Source: Leucobacter sp.
GTDB lineage: Bacteria > Actinomycetota > Actinomycetes > Actinomycetales > Microbacteriaceae
Assembly: GCA_031178565.1 (NCBI GenBank)
Contig: JAPSIU010000107.1
Location: 1 to 8,878 of the forward strand
Length of the DNA: 8,878 bases
Direction: 5' to 3'
This document shows positions 1-5,342 of the stretch, one piece after another. A program made the position numbers and the translations under genes. The notes beneath the pieces are model-generated. The model saw nothing but the letters and a program-made list of their open reading frames with translations. It ran no database searches and had not been told where the DNA came from. Every line of letters starts with the position of its first letter. The stretch's first letter is position 1.

Positions 1-485
1 TCGTTGAGGATCCCTTTCGCCCGGTCCACCAGCTTCCGCGTCTCGAAGCGCTCGGCGAGGTCGGAGACCTCGCTCTCGAGGGCGACGATCTGCTGGAACC
101 GCGAGAGGGCGATCTCGATCGCGGGAATCAGGTCGGCAGGGGTGAAGGGCTTCACCACGTAGGCGAGGGCGCCCGCCTCGCTCGCGCGTTCGACCAGCTC
201 GCGCTGGCTGAAGGCCGTGAGCAGTACGACCGGGGCGATGTGATCCTTGTTGATGCGCTCGGCCGCGGAGATTCCGTCCAACTTGGGCATCTTGACGTCC
301 ATGACCACGAGGTCGGGTCGCAGCTCCTCCACGAGCCGCACAGCCTCCTCGCCATCGCCGGCCTCACCGACCACGTCGTAGCCGTTGTCGCGCAGGGTCT
401 CGACGATGTCAAGGCGGATCAGGGACTCGTCTTCCGCGACGACGACGCGTCGCGGAGCGCTCGGTGCAGTGCTCTGGTCATTCAC
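1..485 (-). CDS. ANTAR-domain response regulator (PdtaR-like), C-terminus beyond window
   Basis: This encodes a two-component response regulator whose output acts on RNA rather than DNA. The visible 161 residues hold a complete receiver domain: acidic pocket E18-D19, phospho-acceptor D63 in VMDVKMPKLDG, T90 in VVLLTAFS and K112 in VVKPF. A helical linker (about 124-147) follows, then the start of an ANTAR domain (FETRKLVDRAKGIL, 147-160). ANTAR domains bind paired hexaloop hairpins in nascent RNA and act by antitermination. The order and spacing match the PdtaR family of Actinobacteria (about 200 residues), which is phosphorylated by the histidine kinase PdtaS. I chose the GTG at 485 because an in-frame TGA lies two codons upstream and no other start fits. 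The Shine-Dalgarno is weak. The last 40 or so residues lie off the window. The family is clear; orthology to PdtaR is likely but not proven. Confidence 0.9.
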   Translation of the reverse strand, partial: MNDQSTAPSAPRRVVVAEDESLIRLDIVETLRDNGYDVVGEAGDGEEAVRLVEELRPDLVVMDVKMPKLDGISAAERINKDHIAPVVLLTAFSQRELVERASEAGALAYVVKPFTPADLIPAIEIALSRFQQIVALESEVSDLAERFETRKLVDRAKGILN

Positions 486-589
486 GCTTCAAGCTTACGA
501 TATCCAGTCCTGGGAACACCGCGGGCCGGAGCATGTTTCTGCGAAACTCCCCGGCGGGGTCGCTCAGGGCAGTGCGCAGGAGCAGTGCA

Positions 590-679
590 GGGCCGGAAAC
601 CACAGGACCAGCAATCGCGAGACCAGAAATCACGGGACCAGGAATCGCGAGCCGGGGAATCGCGAGCCCGGGAACGGTG
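590..679. repeat. Six tandem copies of a degenerate 15-bp unit
   Basis: Six adjoining 15-mers begin at 590, 605, 620, 635, 650 and 665. The consensus is close to GGACCAGGAATCGCG; the copy at 635 reads exactly that, the one at 605 differs by one base, and the outer copies are more diverged. The array lies between the HNH gene (stop at 690) and the response regulator start (485), both on the minus strand. The 15-bp period keeps reading frame, so shadow frames show pentapeptide repeats such as RDSWS, but no credible gene uses them. It could be a decayed extension of the HNH gene, a slippage-prone minisatellite, or part of the response regulator's upstream region. Confidence 0.75.
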
Positions 680-689
680 GCGCCCAGAA

Positions 690-2243
690 TCATGCGGCGC
701 GCGGAGTGGCGGTACGGCGCCCCTGTTCTTCCGCGACGGGTCTGAACACCACCCGCGACGGCGGACGGTCGGCAACCCTTCGGCCAAGTGGTGTGGTCCA
801 CTCGATATCCCCTCCGGAGGACTGCGTCATGCTCACGCCCGCGTGGTGTTTCATCATGTGGTGCCGTCGGCAGAGCACCGAGAGATTCTCGGTGGAGGTC
901 GCTCCACCGAGCGCCGCATCGATGGTGTGATCGTTGTCGGCTCGGAACGGCACGACGGTGCAACCGGGGTACCGGCAGTGCTGGTCCCGCGCTCTGAGAA
1001 AGCGCCTGATCTCCTCGGATGGCCGATACCGGTCGACCCGGAGCACCTCGCCCGTCTCGGGGTGGCATCCGACACGATCCCAGCCGGTTGCGAGACTCAT
1101 GAGGAGCCGGGTCGTCGCGGCATCGATCGGACCATACCCCGCAAGCATCGCCGGCGGACGCGGCGGACCCGGGTGTGGCGAATGCGGCCGGTGCGGCGAA
1201 CGCGGCGGATGCGATAGATCCTGAGGATCCTGAGGTTCCGGCGACCCCTCAGCACCCCGCAACCCCTCCCGCTCCCGCAATCGCTCCCGCCCCCGCGACC
1301 CTTCCCGCCCAAGCGAACTCTGCGCGGCTTCTCCTCCCCTCGAGTCCCCCGCCAGCAGTCCCAACACGGGGACCACCACCTGGACCCTCGCATCGATGCG
1401 AGAGAACCCGATCTCCCCTCGTTCGTTGGATGGAGCACCGTTCAACAGCGTGTCCGCTGCGAGATCGGCCCGCAACTGGTCCACGGAGCGCGGTTGCGGG
1501 ATCGCGGCGGAGTCACCGTCTTCGCGCTCGACACGGGCATCGGTACCGCGAGCGCCGGCACACGCAAGCGCCTCCTTCTGCGCGGCGACATCGGTCTTCT
1601 GCAGCTCGCGGGCCAGTCGACTCAAACGATCGTATGCCGCGTGGGCGGACACCGCATCTGTCACGAGGTGAAACTCGGCCATGCCGTCGGCGAGATCCGA
1701 GATCCACACCCGCCGCTCCTGGTGCGCGCGCTCGTGGCGCTGCTCGAAGGTGCGGCCCGCATGCTTCTCCGCGAGAATCTTCGCGAAACGCCGCGTGCGG
1801 TTCGGCGTCTCGGTCTCGGCGATCGCGAGCACCTCGGAGGTATATGCACCCCGCGACTCCGGGCGGTCGATGACTGCACCCGCGTCGACGATGGCCGTCG
1901 CCTGCCCGGCCTGGATCCGGCCGGCCGCGAGCGACGATCTCACTTCGGGGTAGTCCCGGCACAGTCGGCCCGCCTGATCGATCAGACGCTCCGCGGTCCG
2001 GTCGGCGATGCCGAGCGCAACCCCTACCTCCGCCGCGGCCGCGCGATACACCATCTCCGCGCTGCGGCTGTCAGAGGGGAATCGCCCGCGCTCCACCTCC
2101 GCGAGTCGATCCACCTCGGCCAGCAACGATGCTTTCCGCGCCTCCAGCGCGCGGATCTGCAGATCCACCCCGGACAGCGCGGACACCGCTGCGGCGAGCG
2201 AGCCGGTCTGCGGAGCGCCGGGAGGGAACGGGAAGGTGTTCAT
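690..2243 (-). CDS. DUF222 domain-containing HNH endonuclease-like protein (13E12 repeat family type)
   Basis: This 517-residue protein has an N-terminal DUF222 region (about 30-300), a low-complexity linker (about 300-364) and a C-terminal HNH domain. The HNH core shows HCRYPGC (422-428), the catalytic-type DNDH (436-439), the E452-N453 pair and CRRHHMMKHH (458-467), with Cys pairs suited to a structural zinc. Proteins of this build occur in many copies in actinobacterial genomes and are related to the 13E12 repeat proteins of Mycobacterium tuberculosis. Their job is unknown; nuclease activity or selfish DNA behaviour has been suggested from the HNH fold. The frame stays open 87 codons upstream of the chosen ATG, but that stretch lacks family-like sequence and crosses the erm leader region, so MNTFPF is preferred. 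The Shine-Dalgarno is weak. No partner gene is visible. Confidence 0.88.
   Translation of the reverse strand: MNTFPFPPGAPQTGSLAAAVSALSGVDLQIRALEARKASLLAEVDRLAEVERGRFPSDSRSAEMVYRAAAAEVGVALGIADRTAERLIDQAGRLCRDYPEVRSSLAAGRIQAGQATAIVDAGAVIDRPESRGAYTSEVLAIAETETPNRTRRFAKILAEKHAGRTFEQRHERAHQERRVWISDLADGMAEFHLVTDAVSAHAAYDRLSRLARELQKTDVAAQKEALACAGARGTDARVEREDGDSAAIPQPRSVDQLRADLAADTLLNGAPSNERGEIGFSRIDARVQVVVPVLGLLAGDSRGGEAAQSSLGREGSRGRERLREREGLRGAEGSPEPQDPQDLSHPPRSPHRPHSPHPGPPRPPAMLAGYGPIDAATTRLLMSLATGWDRVGCHPETGEVLRVDRYRPSEEIRRFLRARDQHCRYPGCTVVPFRADNDHTIDAALGGATSTENLSVLCRRHHMMKHHAGVSMTQSSGGDIEWTTPLGRRVADRPPSRVVFRPVAEEQGRRTATPRAA
1152..1346 (-). repeat. Low-complexity, repeat-derived linker inside the HNH gene
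   Basis: Residues about 300-364 are rich in Arg, Glu and Gly, then in Pro, His and Ser (for example RERLREREGLRG and SPHRPHSPHPGPPRPP). The DNA shows short repeats: GATCCTGAG twice in tandem at 1217-1234, GCGGCGAACGCGGCGGATGCG-like steps near 1190-1212, and CGCTCCCGC motifs near 1266-1290. It separates the DUF222 and HNH domains, probably as a flexible, disordered spacer that grows and shrinks by slippage. Confidence 0.7.
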
Positions 2244-2399
2244 GCGACCAGTCTCGCTCGCACCACCGACATCAACGGCCCCGAATTCGACTGCGCGGAT
2301 CCAAAGATCGGAACCGTTTCTTATTGAGAGACCTACAAAGAGAATCTGCACACGTCGGCCCTGCGTCGGCACCCGGAACATCGCCTGCGCTCCTCCTGC

Positions 2400-2405
2400 T
2401 ATCAT
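2400..2405 (+). promoter_or_regulatory. Candidate -10 element (TATCAT) for the erm leader transcript
   Basis: TATCAT fits the actinobacterial TAnnnT -10 pattern. Initiation seven bases downstream would fall on the A of the ATG at 2413, making the leader peptide mRNA leaderless, which agrees with the absence of a Shine-Dalgarno before that ATG. No good -35 is visible; GGAACA at 2375-2380, 19 bp upstream, is the best and is poor. An activator-dependent promoter is therefore possible. Confidence 0.4.
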
Positions 2406-2412
2406 TCCCGGC

Positions 2413-2478
2413 ATGGGAACTCTGTGCAGCGCGCGCCTGATGGGGCGCATGATGCTCGTTCGCGACCGCCGCGCCTGA
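2413..2478 (+). CDS. Probable Erm leader peptide (macrolide-sensing, 21 aa)
   Basis: This short reading frame begins MGTLCSARLM and ends MLVRDRRA, followed by TGA at 2476-2478. Leader peptides before erm genes make the ribosome stall when a macrolide sits in the exit tunnel, and the stall refolds the mRNA. One well-known stalling class uses an Arg/Lys-X-Arg/Lys motif, and R17-D18-R19 matches it. Stalling there would place the ribosome over the first arm of the hairpin at 2477-2514. The ATG at 2413 has no Shine-Dalgarno and would be read leaderless. A shorter alternative starts at 2452 (MLVRDRRA, 8 aa), with GGGG at 2442-2445 as a plausible binding site. The call rests on position, the motif and the RNA structures downstream, not on homology. 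Confidence 0.6.
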   Translation: MGTLCSARLMGRMMLVRDRRA

Positions 2479-2514
2479 CGGCGCGCTCGTCGGTCCACGC
2501 ACACGCGCGCCGTC
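2477..2514 (+). promoter_or_regulatory. Erm attenuator stem 1: hairpin starting in the leader stop codon
   Basis: GACGGCGCGC (2477-2486) and GCGCGCCGTC (2505-2514) are perfect reverse complements and form a 10-bp stem with an 18-nt loop. The 5' arm shares the last two bases of the leader stop codon, so a ribosome paused on the final leader codons would cover it. In the classic erm scheme this is the 1:2 stem that is disrupted on induction. Confidence 0.7.
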
Positions 2515-2527
2515 TTCCGGGATACCC

Positions 2528-2579
2528 GCGCCCCGGACGCGCATCGGGTTCCATGCCCGCTTGACGCCTCTCGGGGCGC
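2528..2579 (+). promoter_or_regulatory. Alternative pairing (anti-sequester) of the erm leader RNA
   Basis: GCGCCCC at 2528-2534 is a perfect complement of GGGGCGC at 2573-2579, the 5' arm of the hairpin that hides the erm ribosome binding site. The two pairings are mutually exclusive, so this one would free the site. The 2528 segment can also be occupied in part by a small local hairpin, CGGG-ATA-CCCG (2518-2528). Whether ribosome stalling shifts the balance this way needs folding and probing; the complementarity itself is directly visible. Confidence 0.5.
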
Positions 2580-2605
2580 TCCGAAACTCTTCCCCTGGAG
2601 CGCTC
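2574..2605 (+). promoter_or_regulatory. Erm attenuator stem 2: hairpin sequestering the erm Shine-Dalgarno
   Basis: GCGCTCC (2576-2582) pairs perfectly with GGAGCGC (2597-2603). The stem extends by a G-U pair (2575/2604) and a G-C pair (2574/2605) to 9 bp, with a 14-nt loop. The 3' arm contains GGAG (2597-2600), the Shine-Dalgarno of erm, seven bases before its ATG at 2608. Closed, this hairpin should block erm translation, as in known attenuated erm genes. Confidence 0.75.
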
Positions 2606-2607
2606 AC

Positions 2608-3369
2608 ATGCGATCACCCTCACGTCATGGCGGACGCCATGAACTCGGCCAGAACTTCCTCACCCACCGTCCCACGATCGAGCGCATCGCGGCTCTCGCC
2701 GCCGAGGCCGACGGCCCGATCCTCGAGATCGGCGCCGGCGACGGCGCGCTCACCGTCGCGCTCTCGGCCCTCGGCCGCGAGCTCGTCGCGATCGACATCG
2801 ACGAGCACCATGTTCGCTCGCTCGGCAGGCGCCTCCCCGGCGTCCGCGTCGAGCAGGCGGACGCCCTCCGGTATCCGCTGGACCGCCCCGTGCTCGTCGG
2901 CAACGTCCCCTATCACCTCACCACCCCGATCCTGCGGCGGATGCTGAGCGAGGACCGCTGGCGCAGCGCGATCCTGCTCACCCAGTGGGAGGTCGCACGG
3001 AAGCGGGCGGGAGTCGGCGGAAGCACGATGATGACCGCGCAGGCGGCTCCCTGGTACCGCTTCACGCTGCACGGCCGCGTCCTCGCGAGGCACTTCCGGC
3101 CGATGCCGAGCGTCGACGGAGGCATTCTCGGCATCGAGCGGCGCGAGTCACCGCTCGTCCCGGTAGCGCAGCGGCGCGCCTACGACCGATTCGTGCGACG
3201 GGTCTTCACCGGCAGCGGGCGCGGGCTCGCGGCGGTCGTCACGAGCGCCGGCGGCGTGCATCGAGGACGCGTGCACGACGCGCTCGCGGAGCTCCGGATC
3301 GGACGAAGCGCGCTCCCCCGCGATCTCGACGCGGAGCAGTGGGCCGGGCTCTGGTTGCGGCTGCGATAG
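2608..3369 (+). CDS. erm: Erm family 23S rRNA (adenine-N6)-methyltransferase, Erm(X)-like
   Basis: Erm enzymes methylate A2058 of 23S rRNA with S-adenosylmethionine and block binding of macrolides, lincosamides and streptogramin B. The 253-residue product has the SAM motifs of the family: LGQNFL (13-18), EIGAGDG (40-46), AIDID (61-65), AD at 84-85 and the catalytic NVPY (99-102). The stretch from about 123 (QWEVARKRAGVGGSTMMTAQ) and the N-terminal GRHELGQNFLT are very close to Erm(X) of corynebacteria as I recall it, and argue against the housekeeping KsgA/RsmA relative. Erm(X) is about 284 residues, so the C-terminal tail is shorter here. ATG 2608 follows GGAG at 2597 and is preceded by a leader ORF and two hairpins, as expected for an inducible gene. 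No mobile element is visible next to it, so it may be intrinsic to the lineage. Confidence 0.93.
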   Translation: MRSPSRHGGRHELGQNFLTHRPTIERIAALAAEADGPILEIGAGDGALTVALSALGRELVAIDIDEHHVRSLGRRLPGVRVEQADALRYPLDRPVLVGNVPYHLTTPILRRMLSEDRWRSAILLTQWEVARKRAGVGGSTMMTAQAAPWYRFTLHGRVLARHFRPMPSVDGGILGIERRESPLVPVAQRRAYDRFVRRVFTGSGRGLAAVVTSAGGVHRGRVHDALAELRIGRSALPRDLDAEQWAGLWLRLR

Positions 3370-3376
3370 GGTGGAT

Positions 3377-3404
3377 CTGTTCCGATCGGCACGAATCGGA
3401 ACAG
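3377..3404. terminator. 10-bp perfect inverted repeat between erm and tRNA-Leu
   Basis: CTGTTCCGAT (3377-3386) and ATCGGAACAG (3395-3404) are perfect reverse complements with an 8-nt loop. The hairpin begins 8 nt after the erm stop and ends at the base before the first tRNA base. No U-tract follows, which is common for terminators in high-GC Actinobacteria. It may terminate erm, or shape processing of the tRNA 5' end if the two are co-transcribed. Confidence 0.55.
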
Positions 3405-3486
3405 GCCGGATTGGCGGAATTGGCAGACGCGGCGCACTCAAAATGCGTTGTCGAGAGACGTGCGGGTTCGAGTCCCGCATCCGGCA
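3405..3486 (+). tRNA. tRNA-Leu, anticodon CAA
   Basis: An 82-nt type II cloverleaf is visible. The acceptor stem is GCCGGAT/ATCCGGC, the D-arm holds GGAATTGGCAGACGC, the anticodon stem is GCGCA/TGCGT (one G-U pair) with loop CTCAAAA, the long variable arm includes GTC-GAGA-GAC, and the T-arm is GCGGG-TTCGAGT-CCCGC. The anticodon CAA at 3439-3441 reads UUG. The discriminator is A3486, as for leucine tRNAs. The gene is followed by CCT, so the terminal CCA is not encoded. tRNA genes are common integration sites, but no integrase or attachment repeat is seen here. Confidence 0.96.
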
Positions 3487-3491
3487 CCTGT

Positions 3492-3550
3492 CCGAGCGCT
3501 CGGGTCGAGAGCTCCAATCGGAAGCCCGTGATCCGAGCGCCGGCTCTCGA
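3492..3550. terminator. Overlapping inverted repeats downstream of tRNA-Leu
   Basis: Just after the tRNA lies the palindrome CCGAGCGCTCGG (3492-3503). GCGCTCGG (3496-3503) also pairs with CCGAGCGC (3533-3540), and TCGAGAGC (3505-3512) pairs with GCTCTCGA (3543-3550). The last two stems interleave, so they are alternatives or form a pseudoknot. An 11-bp direct repeat, CCCGGTCCCGA, follows at 3553 and 3574. The segment sits between the tRNA and the converging gene end at 3608 and probably terminates transcription from one or both sides. Confidence 0.4.
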
Positions 3551-3607
3551 AGCCCGGTCCCGAACCCTCGACCCCCGGTCCCGATCCCCCGCCTCCCCGA
3601 TCCCGTT

Positions 3608-4135
3608 TCAGGCGAGACCGGAACGGAGGACGCGCCTGTGCGTGACCGCGGTTCCGAGCAGCCCGCCGACGAGGGCCGCGAGCAGCACGACCGACGCGAG
3701 AGCGCCGATGAGCGGGGGTTCGAGCACCGTGAGAAACGGGGTCACGGAGGAGAGGCTGAATACGGCGTACGAGAGGATCGCGGACGGCCTCGATCTGAAG
3801 CGCCCTGCGTACAGGATCGGCTCGACCGCGATCCCGAGCAGCACGACCATTCCCGCAGTGGGGAGCGGATCGCCGCCGAGGAGGCCGAGCAACGCGACGA
3901 GCACGGCGAACAGCGTCACCATGCCGATGTGCTCGACCCGGGTCAGGAACAGCATGAAGGTGATGCCGTTGACGGCGATCGCCACCGGGACCATCGGTGG
4001 CCAGACGGGCGCGACGATGTGGCCGAACGACTCGATCGCGAAGCCCACGACGGTGAAGATCACGGCGAGGGCGACCACGTGGCGCAGCTCGCGAGCGCTG
4101 AACAGCAGGGAGAGCCGCGGGGAGCCCGCGGTCAT
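3608..4135 (-). CDS. MptD-family putative ECF transporter S component
   Basis: This 175-residue, very hydrophobic protein resembles the MptD/Trep_Strep family of substrate-binding (S) components of energy-coupling factor importers. Five to six membrane segments are visible (about 18-38, 45-64, 70-88, 95-112, 120-137, 143-165). The family-like loop GITFMLFLTRVEHIGMVT lies near 56-73. S components capture a small molecule and depend on a T component and two ATPases, none of which is in the window, so they must be encoded elsewhere. The chosen ATG (4135-4133) overlaps the stop of the methyltransferase by ATGA, which implies translational coupling. The frame is open a further 59 codons upstream, but that part is out-of-frame methyltransferase sequence. 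Substrate is unknown; a metal chelate is plausible from the Zur-like box upstream of the operon. Confidence 0.72.
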   Translation of the reverse strand: MTAGSPRLSLLFSARELRHVVALAVIFTVVGFAIESFGHIVAPVWPPMVPVAIAVNGITFMLFLTRVEHIGMVTLFAVLVALLGLLGGDPLPTAGMVVLLGIAVEPILYAGRFRSRPSAILSYAVFSLSSVTPFLTVLEPPLIGALASVVLLAALVGGLLGTAVTHRRVLRSGLA

Positions 4136-4860
4136 CGCGCAGCTTCCGCGATCAAGAGCCAGAATGTGTCTTCCCCCTGCCGCTCGGCCCGCAGTCCGGC
4201 CCGGTCCGCCTCGGCGATGACGAGAGCTCGGGCGGGATGGTGGTAGACGTGCTCGGTCGTATCCTCGACGAGCACGCGCTCGTCCTCCAGCGTCAGATAG
4301 CTCATCCGCCACCGCATTCGCTCATCATCGATCCGCCACCCCTCGGCGATTCCCCGGTACGTCAGCTCCCCGATCCGAGCCGCGGTGAATTCGAAGGGCT
4401 CGACGCGACCCGGGATCTCCGGTTCCTGCAGATCGATCAGCGCAGCGCCTCCCTCGGGAAGGCGGGCCGCGAGCTCGGCGAACACGGCGGCGCGCTCTCC
4501 CGCATCGAAGTGTCCGAGCACCCCGAGCAGGATCGCTCCGCCGATGTGCTGCGGCAGCGTCGCGGAGAAGAAATCCTCGGGGCGGATCGTGATCCGCTCG
4601 AACCAGTCGGGACGGGCCGTGACCCTCGCCAGCGAGAGAGCCCGCATGGAACGGCTCGGCTCCAGGGCGAAGACGGAGGCGCCCGGCACTTCGTCGAGCA
4701 CCCAGGCGCTGTTCGCGCCGGACCCCGCGCCGACGTCGAGGATCGGTCCGACCGCCGGTCGCAGCAGCGGTCGCAGAGCGTCGAGCGCCTCGAGCTGAGC
4801 CGGGCGGTACGCGGCGTTGAAGAGATCGTACGCTCCCGAGGTCTCGGCATAACGGTCCAT
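4132..4860 (-). CDS. Class I SAM-dependent methyltransferase
   Basis: The product has 242 residues and a Rossmann-fold methyltransferase core. Motif I is ILDVGAGSG (40-48), the acidic residue ending strand 2 is E67 in VFALEPS, and GGAILLGVLGHFDAGE corresponds to motif IV and the following helix. The C-terminal half is likely a substrate-binding beta region. It resembles small-molecule methyltransferases, but I cannot name the substrate. It is the first gene of a two-gene operon with the MptD-type S component. ATG 4860 is preferred to upstream in-frame ATGs at 4914 and 4902, because a good -10 (TATACT, 4909-4904) would start transcription near 4897, downstream of both. A GGAG lies about 8 bases before ATG 4860. 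The pairing with a transporter suggests modification of an imported or exported ligand; this is inference. Confidence 0.82.
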   Translation of the reverse strand: MDRYAETSGAYDLFNAAYRPAQLEALDALRPLLRPAVGPILDVGAGSGANSAWVLDEVPGASVFALEPSRSMRALSLARVTARPDWFERITIRPEDFFSATLPQHIGGAILLGVLGHFDAGERAAVFAELAARLPEGGAALIDLQEPEIPGRVEPFEFTAARIGELTYRGIAEGWRIDDERMRWRMSYLTLEDERVLVEDTTEHVYHHPARALVIAEADRAGLRAERQGEDTFWLLIAEAAR

Positions 4861-4903
4861 CCTCGTGCTCCTCGCTCTCGGGTCCCCATCACGTATGAGC
4901 ATC

Positions 4904-4909
4904 AGTATA
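4904..4909 (-). promoter_or_regulatory. -10 element (TATACT) of the methyltransferase-mptD operon
   Basis: On the minus strand TATACT matches the TATAAT consensus at five of six positions and lies about 37 nt upstream of the likely transcript 5' region leading to ATG 4860. No clear -35 is visible; the 15-bp Zur-like box occupies the spacer just upstream, a typical position for a repressor site. Confidence 0.5.
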
Positions 4910-4915
4910 CGCAAA

Positions 4916-4930
4916 TGAGAATCGTTATCG
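4916..4930 (-). promoter_or_regulatory. Candidate Zur box upstream of the methyltransferase-mptD operon
   Basis: On the minus strand this reads CGATAACGATTCTCA. It matches the perfect box at 5621-5635 at 12 of 15 positions, although its own dyad symmetry is weaker (4 of 7 pairs). It lies directly upstream of the TATACT -10 element. Zur represses when zinc is plentiful, so this placement would switch the operon on under zinc starvation. A Fur-type reading is the alternative. Confidence 0.5.
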
Positions 4931-4948
4931 CCGCTCTACGCGATCCCG

Positions 4949-4973
4949 ATAACATATTCATATTGCAATTCAT
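4949..4973 (+). promoter_or_regulatory. AT-rich promoter/operator segment of the SmtB-like gene
   Basis: This segment lies 25-49 bp before the GTG at 4998, in an otherwise GC-rich region. Its first ten bases, ATAACATATT, are identical to 5612-5621 in the cobW-type promoter, and 19 of 25 positions match overall. It also contains the palindrome ATTGCAAT (4962-4969) and CATATT twice in tandem (4953-4964). TAACAT at 4950-4955 could be a -10. A shared regulator, or the SmtB-like protein itself, could bind here. Confidence 0.4.
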
Positions 4974-4997
4974 TTATGCATGTGATGGAATAGAAGC

Positions 4998-5342
4998 GTG
5001 AACGTGACATCGGGGCTGACAGAGACCGCGCAGCTGTTCAAAGTGCTCGGCAGCGAGTCGAGACTGTGGCTGCTGCAGCTCTTGGCCGAGTCCCCGAAGA
5101 CGGTGGGAGACCTCGTGGAGGCGACCCGCATGTCGCAGCCGCTGGTATCCCAGCATCTGCGCACCCTCCGGCAGAGCGACCTCGTGATCGCGACGCGCAC
5201 GGGCAAGGAAGTGAGCTACGAACTCGCGGATCTGCACGTGTGGCACGTGATCACCGACGCCCTCGAGCACGTCCGCGAACCCGCACCGACCGAGGTGCGG
5301 GACGACCATCACGAGAGGATTCAGGATCATGAGCACCGCTGA
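4998..5342 (+). CDS. ArsR/SmtB-family zinc-responsive repressor
   Basis: This 114-residue winged-helix regulator should bind DNA when metal-free and release it on binding zinc. The recognition helix region is TRMSQPLVSQHLRTLRQ (43-59). Helix 5 carries D78-x-H80, then H91-x-x-E94; this spacing is the alpha5 site of SmtB (Asp, His, His, Glu), known to sense zinc. The tail beyond residue 100 is rich in His, Asp and Glu (DDHHERIQDHEHR) and may add metal contacts. The start is GTG 4998: GGAA at 4987-4990 gives a usable Shine-Dalgarno and an in-frame stop lies just upstream. It is divergent from the methyltransferase operon and overlaps the next gene by 14 bp, so the two are surely co-transcribed. 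Pairing of an SmtB sensor with Zur-controlled genes is typical of actinobacterial zinc loci. Confidence 0.88.
   Translation: MNVTSGLTETAQLFKVLGSESRLWLLQLLAESPKTVGDLVEATRMSQPLVSQHLRTLRQSDLVIATRTGKEVSYELADLHVWHVITDALEHVREPAPTEVRDDHHERIQDHEHR

Noticed and set aside
590..679. Tandem repeats as a CRISPR array
   Set aside because: The units are contiguous 15-mers with no spacers, too short, and no cas genes are visible.
240..1217. Long plus-strand open frame (325 codons) opposite the response regulator and HNH gene
   Set aside because: It crosses two minus-strand genes with clear motifs, and its product is low-complexity Arg/Ser-rich sequence. It is a high-GC shadow frame.
2244..2504. N-terminal extension of the HNH gene to the first in-frame ATG at 2504
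   Set aside because: The extra 87 residues lack domain character and overlap the erm leader region on the other strand. ATG 2243 begins a normal DUF222 protein.
2608..3369. Housekeeping KsgA/RsmA (16S rRNA dimethyltransferase) as the identity of this gene
   Set aside because: The GRHELGQNFLT and QWEVARKRAGVGGSTMMTAQ stretches, the length and the attenuator-like leader fit Erm(X), not RsmA.
3405..3486. tRNA-Leu as the attachment site of an integrated island carrying the metal genes
   Set aside because: No integrase, no direct repeat of the tRNA 3' end, and no composition break were seen in the window.
2985..4246. Plus-strand open frames of about 290-410 codons across the end of erm, the tRNA and mptD
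   Set aside because: They run through a tRNA gene and opposite genes with recognisable motifs, and their products are compositionally biased.
4237..5001. Plus-strand frame opposite the methyltransferase
   Set aside because: The minus strand carries the SAM-binding motifs, and the plus-strand product has no family features.
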